Source of the DNA: Pseudoalteromonas luteoviolacea NCIMB 1942
Lineage (GTDB): Bacteria > Pseudomonadota > Gammaproteobacteria > Enterobacterales > Alteromonadaceae
Direction: 5' to 3'
DNA length: 64,000 bases
NCBI RefSeq assembly: GCF_001625595.1
Contig: NZ_AUXT01000146.1
Location: 1 to 64,000 of the forward strand
Each line of letters opens with the position of its first letter. Position 1 is the first letter of the stretch. Both the position numbers and the translations under genes were made by a program. The notes beneath the pieces were generated by a model, which saw only the letters and a list, made by a program, of their open reading frames with translations, had not been told where the DNA came from and did not search any database. Shown here in pieces: positions 57,424 to 64,000 of the stretch.

Positions 57424-58287
57424 CTAACCTAACAGCACGCCCACAAACATTATCAAGCCAACATAATTATTATTTAAAAATGCTTTGAAGCAGGCATCCC
57501 TGTCACGTGTTGTGACTTCTTTTTGTAAATATCCTAGCGCTATGCATGCAATACCATAAGCCAACCAAAAACCGACTCCTAAGTTATAAACCATTGCGAC
57601 ATAGGCCATTATTAACATAAACCCAAGGTTTAAAAGTGCAATAATATGTCTATCCCACTTGCCAAATAGAATTGCCGTAGACTTAATTCCAATTTTAAGG
57701 TCATCATCTCTATCTACCATGGCATACATCGTATCGTAAGCGACAGTCCATACCAAATTGGCTACGAATAGATACCAAGCAACCATAGGCACCTCGCCGG
57801 AAGCCGCCATGAAAGACATTGGGATCCCCCAACTAAACGCAGCCCCAAGTACAACCTGCGGCAAATGTGTATACCGCTTCATAAACGGATACATAGCAGC
57901 TAAAATAACACCGCCAACGGACAGCACAATTGTTTGCCAATTTAGTAGTAGCACTAGTGCAAAAGCAGCAAGCACCAATACGAAAAACAAATATAGTGCT
58001 TCTTTTGATGACACCACCCCTCTTGCCAATGGCCTCATTGCGGTGCGTTTTACAGCGCCATCAACTTTACGATCTGCAAAGTCGTTAATCACGCAACCCG
58101 CACTTCGCATTAAAAATGTTCCCACCGAGAAAACAAATATATGCAACAAACTAGGCGAGCCATCTGAAGCTAGCCATAAGCTCCACATGGTGGGCCACAA
58201 TAATAAAAACGTACCTATGGGTTTATCCAAACGCATAAGTTGCTTGTACTCTGGGTAGTGTGATAACTGTAAAACAGCACTTTTCAT
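57424..58287 (-). CDS. ubiA: 4-hydroxybenzoate octaprenyltransferase
   Basis: Prenylates 4-hydroxybenzoate in ubiquinone synthesis. The 287-residue protein has about eight or nine membrane helices, with the two Asp-rich motifs [15 protein letters not shown] and [20 protein letters not shown] that bind the prenyl diphosphate. The opening [19 protein letters not shown] is typical. It starts immediately after ubiC, forming the conserved ubiC-ubiA operon. Confidence 0.97.
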   Translation of the reverse strand: MKSAVLQLSHYPEYKQLMRLDKPIGTFLLLWPTMWSLWLASDGSPSLLHIFVFSVGTFLMRSAGCVINDFADRKVDGAVKRTAMRPLARGVVSSKEALYLFFVLVLAAFALVLLLNWQTIVLSVGGVILAAMYPFMKRYTHLPQVVLGAAFSWGIPMSFMAASGEVPMVAWYLFVANLVWTVAYDTMYAMVDRDDDLKIGIKSTAILFGKWDRHIIALLNLGFMLIMAYVAMVYNLGVGFWLAYGIACIALGYLQKEVTTRDRDACFKAFLNNNYVGLIMFVGVLLG

Positions 58288-58821
58288 TTATTCAATTCCA
58301 TTGTTGAATATTTCGCATACCAAAACTTTAGCATTTTGATTTGTAAATATACTTCTTCTAGCAAAGAAAGGCATAGAAGGCGCTGAAAAAAGTGCGGCCA
58401 ACTGTTTGCGGCTTTGTGAACATTGAATGTGGCACACTTCTAAAGCACCGCGTTGCCAGTCAGACTCTTGGAACAACCTCTCTCCCAGAGGTTTATTACC
58501 CATGTTGCTCAGCCCCAATTCATTAGCTTCTACAGTAATCCAGCTTTGAGCATAAACATGCGGCACACCATCACATAGCAGCAGCACCTCTCGACATAAG
58601 CTATGACTAGCGCTTCTACCTAGTAGTTTGGCTATATTCGCTGGTGGCATCATCAGCGTTTCACTTAATACTTGTACGCTAAAATCGACACACTGGCTTT
58701 TGAGTAACGCGGTCAAGGAGCCCTGCTCTACTAATCTATCATACAACCAAGAGGGTGCTTTTTCATTCAGTTGGTTTATGCCACACCACTGAAAATCTAG
58801 GGAAATAGGATTTTTCAACAA
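58288..58821 (-). CDS. ubiC: Chorismate pyruvate-lyase
   Basis: Makes 4-hydroxybenzoate from chorismate, feeding UbiA. The 177-residue protein is a little longer than E. coli UbiC (165). Conserved blocks are the basic active-site stretches CREVLLLCDGVPHVYAQSWI, GNKPLGERLFQ and the C-terminal FFARRSIFTNQNAKVLVCEIF with the catalytic Glu. It is directly followed by ubiA. Confidence 0.93.
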   Translation of the reverse strand: MLKNPISLDFQWCGINQLNEKAPSWLYDRLVEQGSLTALLKSQCVDFSVQVLSETLMMPPANIAKLLGRSASHSLCREVLLLCDGVPHVYAQSWITVEANELGLSNMGNKPLGERLFQESDWQRGALEVCHIQCSQSRKQLAALFSAPSMPFFARRSIFTNQNAKVLVCEIFNNGIE

Positions 58822-58974
58822 TTCAATTATTCAATAAGGACCAAATCGCCGCCATGATACCAAAGCTTAGCAATGCAAAAAAGTTTGTGATTATCTTATT
58901 GCCCGCTGTTCATGTTTTAGATTTAAGTATAAACTAAGCTTATTATTGATATTTGGTTACTTTTTTAGGCAATT

Positions 58975-59370
58975 ATGGTTCGTTTTCATTTATTGTTAAT
59001 AGCGCTATTGGTCAGCACCTTGAGTTTTAAGCTTAAAGCAGAGTCAACTGTTGGCTATTATGGTTTCGAGCCAGATATCATCACCAATTATATCGGCCAA
59101 TCAAACAAAAAGTTAGGCTATGTAAGAGTCACTATTGATCTTATGCTAGACGATATTTCCAACATCGCGGTCGTAGAGCACCACACTCCCTTATTGAGAG
59201 ATGCAATCGTGCAAATCTTAAGTAAAGAACCAGAAGAGACAATCAAGTCACTAACTGGTCGAGAAGAGATAAGACAAAGGTGTGCGGCAAAGTTAAAGTC
59301 TCTGTTAAAAGATGAGACTGGACAAGAGATAATCCGAGAAGTCCTTTTTACAAAGTACCTTTATCACTAA
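58975..59370 (+). CDS. FliL-like secreted protein (orphan)
   Basis: A 131-residue protein with a cleavable-looking signal (hydrophobic residues 4-18, KLKAES). A FliL-type domain follows: YGFEPDIITNYIGQ, KLGYVRVTIDLML, VEHHTPLLRDAIVQILS, and the C-terminal TGREEIRQRCAAKLKSLLK with VLFTKYLYH. Classical FliL lies in flagellar operons with a permanent membrane anchor; none is nearby here, and related orphan copies sit next to ubiC in other Alteromonadales-like genomes as far as I recall. A role in flagellar function is possible but not shown. Its 3' end overlaps the convergent glpG by 23 bases. Confidence 0.8.
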   Translation: MVRFHLLLIALLVSTLSFKLKAESTVGYYGFEPDIITNYIGQSNKKLGYVRVTIDLMLDDISNIAVVEHHTPLLRDAIVQILSKEPEETIKSLTGREEIRQRCAAKLKSLLKDETGQEIIREVLFTKYLYH

Positions 59371-60172
59371 TTTTGGCATGTAAAAAGGCCACCACAACCC
59401 CAGATAAGAGTCCAAATAAGTGTGCCCAATTCGCCATACTGATAAACAGTACGTCGGCAAACCCTAATACCATCCAAATTAACATGAAACCAACGATTGG
59501 CTTGGACAATATTGGGGACTCGTTGTTATTAAGCGAAGAATAAACCCAGCAAAACCCTAGCTGCGCATACACCACTCCACTAAGTCCGCCGAACTCAGCA
59601 TCTACGAAAAGGAATTGCGCCCAGTTACTAATAAATGCACTCGAAATAAATAATACTGCTAGCGTATAGAAGTTCGTTCTTGTGACTATTTGATTACCCA
59701 AATAAAGCCACCAACTTAGGTTAAATAAAAGATGAATAATACCAAAGTGTACAACAGCTGGAGTTAACCAAGTAATCGGGTTGTCTATATTGAATTTAAG
59801 TGCATTAAAAATGCTGTTGGCATCATAAACAAAGAAGCTCGCAAAAAGTAAAATACTGATGACGGCGACTGACTGTAAAAGCCAGTTGAGGCGAATAAAA
59901 CGTGAAAAGAGGTTTAATTGCGTGCCTTCATACTTTAAAGGGTTTTGCGTCGACCCTACCTGCCAAGAAGCTTGACTGTACTTATCACTATAAGGATCAG
60001 AGAGAAACTCACGCCAATACTGTTCAGCCAAAGCGTAATCCTGCTCCTTTATCCACACGGTGACGACTCTTCCATCTTCACTGTGTAGTTGGCAATGGAT
60101 TCCCTGTGTCTGAAGGTAGTCAGCAGCTCCTTGAACCGCTCTGGGGTCAGAAAAGGAGCCTAAACATTTCAT
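59348..60172 (-). CDS. glpG: Rhomboid-family intramembrane serine protease GlpG
   Basis: This 274-residue protein has an N-terminal cytoplasmic domain (MKCLGSFSDPRAVQGAADYLQTQGI) and six helices. The catalytic Ser is in GGLSGVVYAQLGF (GxSG) and the His in SMANWAHLFGLLSG; the NxxxH-type Asn region is FGIIHLLFNLSWWLYLG. It cleaves membrane protein segments inside the membrane. Its start overlaps glpE's stop by four bases, reproducing the glpE-glpG pair of enterobacteria without glpR. Confidence 0.95.
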   Translation of the reverse strand: MKCLGSFSDPRAVQGAADYLQTQGIHCQLHSEDGRVVTVWIKEQDYALAEQYWREFLSDPYSDKYSQASWQVGSTQNPLKYEGTQLNLFSRFIRLNWLLQSVAVISILLFASFFVYDANSIFNALKFNIDNPITWLTPAVVHFGIIHLLFNLSWWLYLGNQIVTRTNFYTLAVLFISSAFISNWAQFLFVDAEFGGLSGVVYAQLGFCWVYSSLNNNESPILSKPIVGFMLIWMVLGFADVLFISMANWAHLFGLLSGVVVAFLHAKISDKGTL

Positions 60173-60486
60173 CTTTCTATACTATTTGGCTGAGATTGTT
60201 CCCACTGCGTAAATCCGCCGTCCATGCTATATACATCTTCAAAACCTTGTTCAACCAAGTAATTTGCAGCATTTTGCGAGCTTATGCCGTGGTAGCACAC
60301 TATGATGATCGGTTGTTCAAACTCTTTTTCCTGCATAAAGTGCGCAAGATTTTCGTTGGATAAGTGCTCAGATCCTGGAATATGACCCGCTGCATAGGAG
60401 TTTGGATCTCGAATATCAGCTATCACTACATCCTCGTGAGACATCATTTCATGGGTTTGTTCAATGGTGATATGTTTAAAAGACAT
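60169..60486 (-). CDS. glpE: Thiosulfate sulfurtransferase GlpE
   Basis: Single-domain rhodanese of 105 residues. The active-site Cys is in IIIVCYHGISSQNAANYL (Cys followed by the YHGxS loop). It has DVVIADIRDPNSYAAGHIPGS in the first half and YSMDGGFTQWE near the end. It transfers sulfur from thiosulfate to acceptors such as cyanide or thioredoxin. It is co-transcribed with glpG. Confidence 0.95.
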   Translation of the reverse strand: MSFKHITIEQTHEMMSHEDVVIADIRDPNSYAAGHIPGSEHLSNENLAHFMQEKEFEQPIIIVCYHGISSQNAANYLVEQGFEDVYSMDGGFTQWEQSQPNSIER

Positions 60487-60579
60487 CTTACTCTCTTTAA
60501 AAAAACGACCTTTATAAATGCGGCTAATGTGTTATCTATTAGCCGCAGCAACACACTCTTTGTGTTAAGTGTTCTAGGC

Positions 60580-61608
60580 TTATTCTGCCCAGTTTAAAAT
60601 TACTTTTCCAGATTGGCCAGAGATCATTGTATCGAAGCCTTCTTGGAAGTCATCAACATGGAATTGATGGGTAATGATTGGTTCTAAGTTTAGGCCTGAC
60701 TGGATTAAACTGGCCATTTTATACCAAGTCTCAAACATCTCTCGGCCATATATGCCTTTGATGACAAGGCCTTTAAAAATCACCTGATTCCAATCAACCG
60801 CCATATCACTCGGAGGAATGCCTAGCATGGCAATTTTTCCACCATGATTCATATTATTGAGCATGCTATTGAAAGCAACTGGCACACCAGACATCTCTAA
60901 ACCGACATCAAAGCCTTCTGTCATACCTAATTCTTGCATGACATCTTCCAGTTTTTCATTTGCAACATTAACAGCTTGTGTTGCACCCATTTTTCTTGCA
61001 AGATCCAAGCGGTACTCGTTCACATCGGTGATTACAACATGACGTGCACCAACGTGCTTAGCTACTGCCGCAGCCATAATGCCAATTGGGCCTGCGCCTG
61101 TAATTAATACGTCTTCACCCACTAGGTCAAATGACAGTGCAGTGTGAACTGCGTTACCAAATGGGTCAAAAATAGATGCTAACTCATCTGAGATATTATC
61201 AGGGATTTTAAATGCATTATATGCAGGGATCACAAGGTATTCAGCAAATGAACCTTCTCTGTTTACGCCAACACCGATTGTGTTACGACATAAATGAACA
61301 CGTCCACCACGACAGTTGCGGCAATGTCCACAAGTAATATGGCCTTCACCAGATACACGGTCACCTATCGAAAATCCACGTACTTCTTGGCCCATATCAA
61401 CGATTTCACCCACATATTCATGGCCTACAACCATGGGGGTCGGTATGGTGTTTTGCGACCACTCATCCCATTTGTAAATATGGACATCCGTACCACAGAT
61501 CGCTGTTTTACGGATCTTGATAAGCAGATCATTGTGCCCCATTTCTGGCTTTGGCACATCGGTCATCCAGATCCCTTCTTCAGCTTTCAACTTGGATAAT
61601 GCTTTCAT
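60580..61608 (-). CDS. tdh: L-threonine 3-dehydrogenase
   Basis: Oxidises threonine to 2-amino-3-ketobutyrate. The ATG at 61608 gives [19 protein letters not shown], matching E. coli Tdh; a GTG three codons upstream is possible. The 342-residue zinc-dependent medium-chain dehydrogenase has catalytic-zinc ligands in [12 protein letters not shown] and GHEYVGE, and the structural zinc cluster [19 protein letters not shown]. The NAD motif is [18 protein letters not shown]. It follows kbl, forming the kbl-tdh operon that degrades threonine to glycine and acetyl-CoA. Confidence 0.97.
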   Translation of the reverse strand: MKALSKLKAEEGIWMTDVPKPEMGHNDLLIKIRKTAICGTDVHIYKWDEWSQNTIPTPMVVGHEYVGEIVDMGQEVRGFSIGDRVSGEGHITCGHCRNCRGGRVHLCRNTIGVGVNREGSFAEYLVIPAYNAFKIPDNISDELASIFDPFGNAVHTALSFDLVGEDVLITGAGPIGIMAAAVAKHVGARHVVITDVNEYRLDLARKMGATQAVNVANEKLEDVMQELGMTEGFDVGLEMSGVPVAFNSMLNNMNHGGKIAMLGIPPSDMAVDWNQVIFKGLVIKGIYGREMFETWYKMASLIQSGLNLEPIITHQFHVDDFQEGFDTMISGQSGKVILNWAE

Positions 61609-61654
61609 AATACTCACTCGTTAGAAAGTAGGTGCCCAAATAGGCACCTAGCTA

Positions 61655-62851
61655 TTAAATCACACCTAAATCTTTACCAATGCGGATAAATGCAGCAATC
61701 GCTTTATCTAGTTGCTCTTTGGTGTGCGCAGCTGAGATCTGTGTACGAATACGTGCTTGACCTTTTGGTACGACAGGGAAAGAGAAACCAATAACGTAGA
61801 TGCCTTCAGCGAGTAGTCTGTCCGACATTTCTGCCGCAACCTTCGCATCACCCAACATCACTGGAATAATCGCATGGTCTTTACCCGCACATGTGAAGCC
61901 CGCAGCTTCCATCTCACTACGGAAGTGTGCCGCGTTTTCCCATAACTTTTCACGAAGCGCTTTGCCATCTTTGAGCATATCTAATACTCTGATAGACGCC
62001 GTTACAATAGATGGAGCCAAAGAGTTTGAGAATAAGTATGGGCGTGAACGCTGGCGTAACCACTCAACGATTTCTTTTTTACCAGAAGTGTAACCACCTG
62101 ACGCACCGCCAAGCGCTTTACCTAAAGTACCTGTAATAATGTCAACACGATCCATTACACCGCAGTATTCAGGCGTACCTGCACCATTTTCGCCAACGAA
62201 ACCTACTGCGTGAGAATCATCTACCATTACCAACGCATCATACTTGTCAGCAAGATCGCAAACGGCTTTCAAGTTACAGATCACGCCATCCATTGAAAAC
62301 ACACCGTCCGTCGCAATTAGCTTAGTTTTTGCACCAGCTTCAGTCGCTGCGATTAGCTGTTGCTCTAGATCAGCCATGTCGTTGTTCGCGTAGCGGAAAC
62401 GCTTCGCTTTACATAAACGCACACCATCAATGATTGACGCGTGGTTTAGTGAGTCAGAGATGATGGCATCTTCTGGGCCTAAAATCGTCTCGAACAGACC
62501 AGCATTCGCATCAAAACAAGACGAATAAAGAATCGTGTCTTCTGTTTCTAAAAATGTACTGATTTTTTCTTCTAGTGTTTTATGAATATCTTGTGTACCA
62601 CAAATGAAACGTACTGAGGCAACGCCAAAACCGTGATCAGAAAGCCCCTGTTGCGCAGCTTCAATCAGCTCTGGATGGTTAGCTAAACCTAAATAATTGT
62701 TTGCACAAAAATTGATTACACTTTCACCTGTTGAAACAGCAATTTCTGCTTGCTGTTGTGAAGTGATAATACGTTCTTTTTTATATAAACCTTCAGCTTT
62801 TACTTCTTCTATCTGTTGTTGAAGTTGGCTGTAAAATGCCGCTGCTCTCAT
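61655..62851 (-). CDS. kbl: 2-amino-3-ketobutyrate CoA ligase (glycine C-acetyltransferase)
   Basis: PLP enzyme splitting 2-amino-3-ketobutyrate with CoA into glycine and acetyl-CoA. The 398-residue protein is of family length. It has [53 protein letters not shown] and the PLP Lys in [25 protein letters not shown] lies seven bases upstream of the start. tdh follows 46 bases later. Confidence 0.97.
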   Translation of the reverse strand: MRAAAFYSQLQQQIEEVKAEGLYKKERIITSQQQAEIAVSTGESVINFCANNYLGLANHPELIEAAQQGLSDHGFGVASVRFICGTQDIHKTLEEKISTFLETEDTILYSSCFDANAGLFETILGPEDAIISDSLNHASIIDGVRLCKAKRFRYANNDMADLEQQLIAATEAGAKTKLIATDGVFSMDGVICNLKAVCDLADKYDALVMVDDSHAVGFVGENGAGTPEYCGVMDRVDIITGTLGKALGGASGGYTSGKKEIVEWLRQRSRPYLFSNSLAPSIVTASIRVLDMLKDGKALREKLWENAAHFRSEMEAAGFTCAGKDHAIIPVMLGDAKVAAEMSDRLLAEGIYVIGFSFPVVPKGQARIRTQISAAHTKEQLDKAIAAFIRIGKDLGVI

Positions 62852-63156
62852 GTAGAGTCTCCATTGGTTGCACGGAGTGTGTACACATATAATTGTCGTA
62901 ACACTGGCGCCCTCAGAAATAACAAATCATTTCGTCGCTAGCTAATAAGCTAACCACCAGAATTTAATCAATAATTCGCTAGATGTAAGGGTTCAAAGTA
63001 AATCAACAAAAAACGGATACACACCAAATGAAAAGTCATACCCAAGCGTATTGCTTAGTTTTGTATGAATGCATTACATAACTTGAGTATATTTTAAAAG
63101 GTTCGCAAGCTAAATGCACGAATTGTGATTGGCTTGTTTTGTTCAACTGTAAATAA
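62852..63156. promoter_or_regulatory. Intergenic region upstream of kbl
   Basis: About 305 AT-rich bases that must hold the leftward kbl-tdh promoter and the 3' end of gmhB. I see no convincing gene, hairpin terminator or operator in it. Confidence 0.4.
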
Positions 63157-63714
63157 TCAAGCATCTTTGAGTACAAGATCAGGCACACCCGAAAGGGATT
63201 CACACACCAAATCAGCAGCTAACATGTCTTTTTCGTCAAATGTTTGCCCTGACCTCACTAACACTTTAATCGCCACACCAGCAGCTTTAGCGGCTTTCAT
63301 ATCTGATCCCTTATCACCAACCATAATGCTTTGGGTAGGATCAATATCGTGCGCTTCTATTGCTTGTAACAGCATGCCAGGGTGTGGTTTACGGCAATTA
63401 CAATCCATTAAGTACTTAGGTTGCGCTTGTTTAGGGTGATGAGGACAAAAATATACCCCGTGGATTTCAACGTTATTTTCTAAAAACTGCGCACACATCC
63501 AATCCGTTAAAACCTTAAACTGCGCTTCATCATAGTAACCTCGACCAATACCTGATTGGTTTGTTACCACGACAATTTTATAGCCTTGATCGATAAAACG
63601 CTGACACGCTTCGAACACACCATCAATAAATTCAAATTCTTCAATTTTATGTACATAGGCATGATCATGATTGATCACCCCGTCACGATCTAAAAAGACG
63701 GCTTTATACTTCAT
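63157..63714 (-). CDS. gmhB: D-glycero-beta-D-manno-heptose 1,7-bisphosphate 7-phosphatase
   Basis: HAD-family phosphatase in ADP-heptose synthesis for LPS inner core. The 185-residue protein has the nucleophile motif FLDRDGVINHD, VVTNQSGIGRGYY, the zinc-binding cluster CPHHPKQAQPKYLMDCNCRKPHPGM and the second catalytic Asp motif MVGDKGSDMKAAKAAG. Its ATG overlaps the stop of the upstream glycosyltransferase gene (ATGA), which supports an LPS-linked transcript. Confidence 0.95.
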   Translation of the reverse strand: MKYKAVFLDRDGVINHDHAYVHKIEEFEFIDGVFEACQRFIDQGYKIVVVTNQSGIGRGYYDEAQFKVLTDWMCAQFLENNVEIHGVYFCPHHPKQAQPKYLMDCNCRKPHPGMLLQAIEAHDIDPTQSIMVGDKGSDMKAAKAAGVAIKVLVRSGQTFDEKDMLAADLVCESLSGVPDLVLKDA

Positions 63715-64000
63715 AACTGCTCTTGCTTTACTACTTTGTCAAACATGGACTGCACCTGTTCAACGTCTATTTGTGCCATTAAATCTGTACCTTTAACTCG
63801 CATTCCCCAAGGTAATTCTTGCGCTGATTTTCCTTTTTTGGAAAGCAGATTCTTATGATAAACCTCAACAACATAGTGTTGATAAAGGTAAGGGCCAGTG
63901 CGTTTTGGGTTCGAATGGGCATATAAGCCAATTACCGGAGTACCAACTGTCACTGCCATGTGGGCAGGCCCCGTATCTGGTGCCAATACTAATTTAGCTT
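63711..64000 (-). CDS. Heptosyltransferase-type glycosyltransferase (GT9), C-terminal part
   Basis: Only the last 95 or so residues are inside the window; the 5' part lies beyond the right edge. AKLVLAPDTGPAHMAVTVGTPVIGLYAHSNPKRTGPY is the nucleotide-sugar binding region of family 9 LPS glycosyltransferases (WaaC/WaaF/WaaQ and relatives). The APDTGPAHMA motif is diagnostic for the family but not for the exact acceptor. It overlaps gmhB by four bases and probably works on LPS core. Confidence 0.88.
   Translation of the reverse strand, partial: AKLVLAPDTGPAHMAVTVGTPVIGLYAHSNPKRTGPYLYQHYVVEVYHKNLLSKKGKSAQELPWGMRVKGTDLMAQIDVEQVQSMFDKVVKQEQL

Noticed and set aside
1..64000. CRISPR arrays, tRNA or rRNA genes, phage or defence islands
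   Set aside because: I saw no regularly spaced repeats, no cloverleaf or rRNA motifs, and no recognisable phage or defence genes. The window is mostly core chromosome.

Overview
The window looks like a chromosomal segment of a marine gammaproteobacterium of the Alteromonadales, most likely Pseudoalteromonas or a close relative. The basis is the gene repertoire (Na+-pumping NADH dehydrogenase, FabV, tdh-kbl, glpE-glpG, ubiC-ubiA, ampG beside yajG), the moderately AT-rich composition and the close similarity of the proteins to E. coli and Vibrio orthologues. No database search was possible, so the genus is inferred.

Layout. 1-521: the end of a degenerate Tn5/IS50-like IS4-family insertion sequence, with a recognisable 19-bp terminal repeat and an internal terminator. 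549-9162: a leftward vitamin B12 locus behind a cobalamin riboswitch. Transport (btuFCD), adenosylation (cobO/btuR) and cobyric acid synthase (cobQ) are intact, but all four nucleotide-loop assembly genes (cobU, cobS, cobT, cobC) carry frameshifts and/or stop codons. ung is translationally coupled at the 3' end. 9217-16473: nqrM, apbE and the complete nqrABCDEF operon. 16842-23214: fabV, bolA, alkB and rlmG, a yajG-PPIase-ampG operon and a small XRE regulator. 23571-28983: a tiny membrane protein, erpA, a CLC protein, hemJ, pyrB and hemL. 29102-36376: a chemoreceptor, PBP1b, amtB-glnK and a REC-REC-GGDEF protein. 36624-43341: an S10 peptidase, then fau-rpiA-serA, mdh and argR. 43345-47964: a putative Fur-controlled Fe(III) ABC operon (fbpABC) that ends in an unusual YfeX-like peroxidase homologue. 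48082-48665: a CsrB-type regulatory RNA. 48676-57367: tapT, a GNAT gene, uppP, folK-folB, plsY, tsaD, several conserved small proteins, an HD-GYP response regulator and a LysR regulator. 57424-64000: ubiA-ubiC, a FliL-like protein, glpG-glpE, tdh-kbl, gmhB and the end of a heptosyltransferase-type gene.

The most notable items are these. (1) A strong CsrB-like sRNA candidate with 24 GGA triplets, a GacA/UvrY-like palindrome upstream and a terminal hairpin. (2) Selective decay of the cobalamin nucleotide-loop pathway inside an operon that still has its riboswitch. (3) A YfeX/DyP-family protein in an iron operon that keeps the haem-ligand His but lacks both distal catalytic residues. (4) A Tn5-like IS end carrying its own terminator, which would insulate the transposase gene from read-through. 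No phage, CRISPR array, defence island, rRNA or tRNA was recognised. Outside the IS, the B12 genes and one GNAT gene, the frames are clean, which argues that the frameshifts are genuine.
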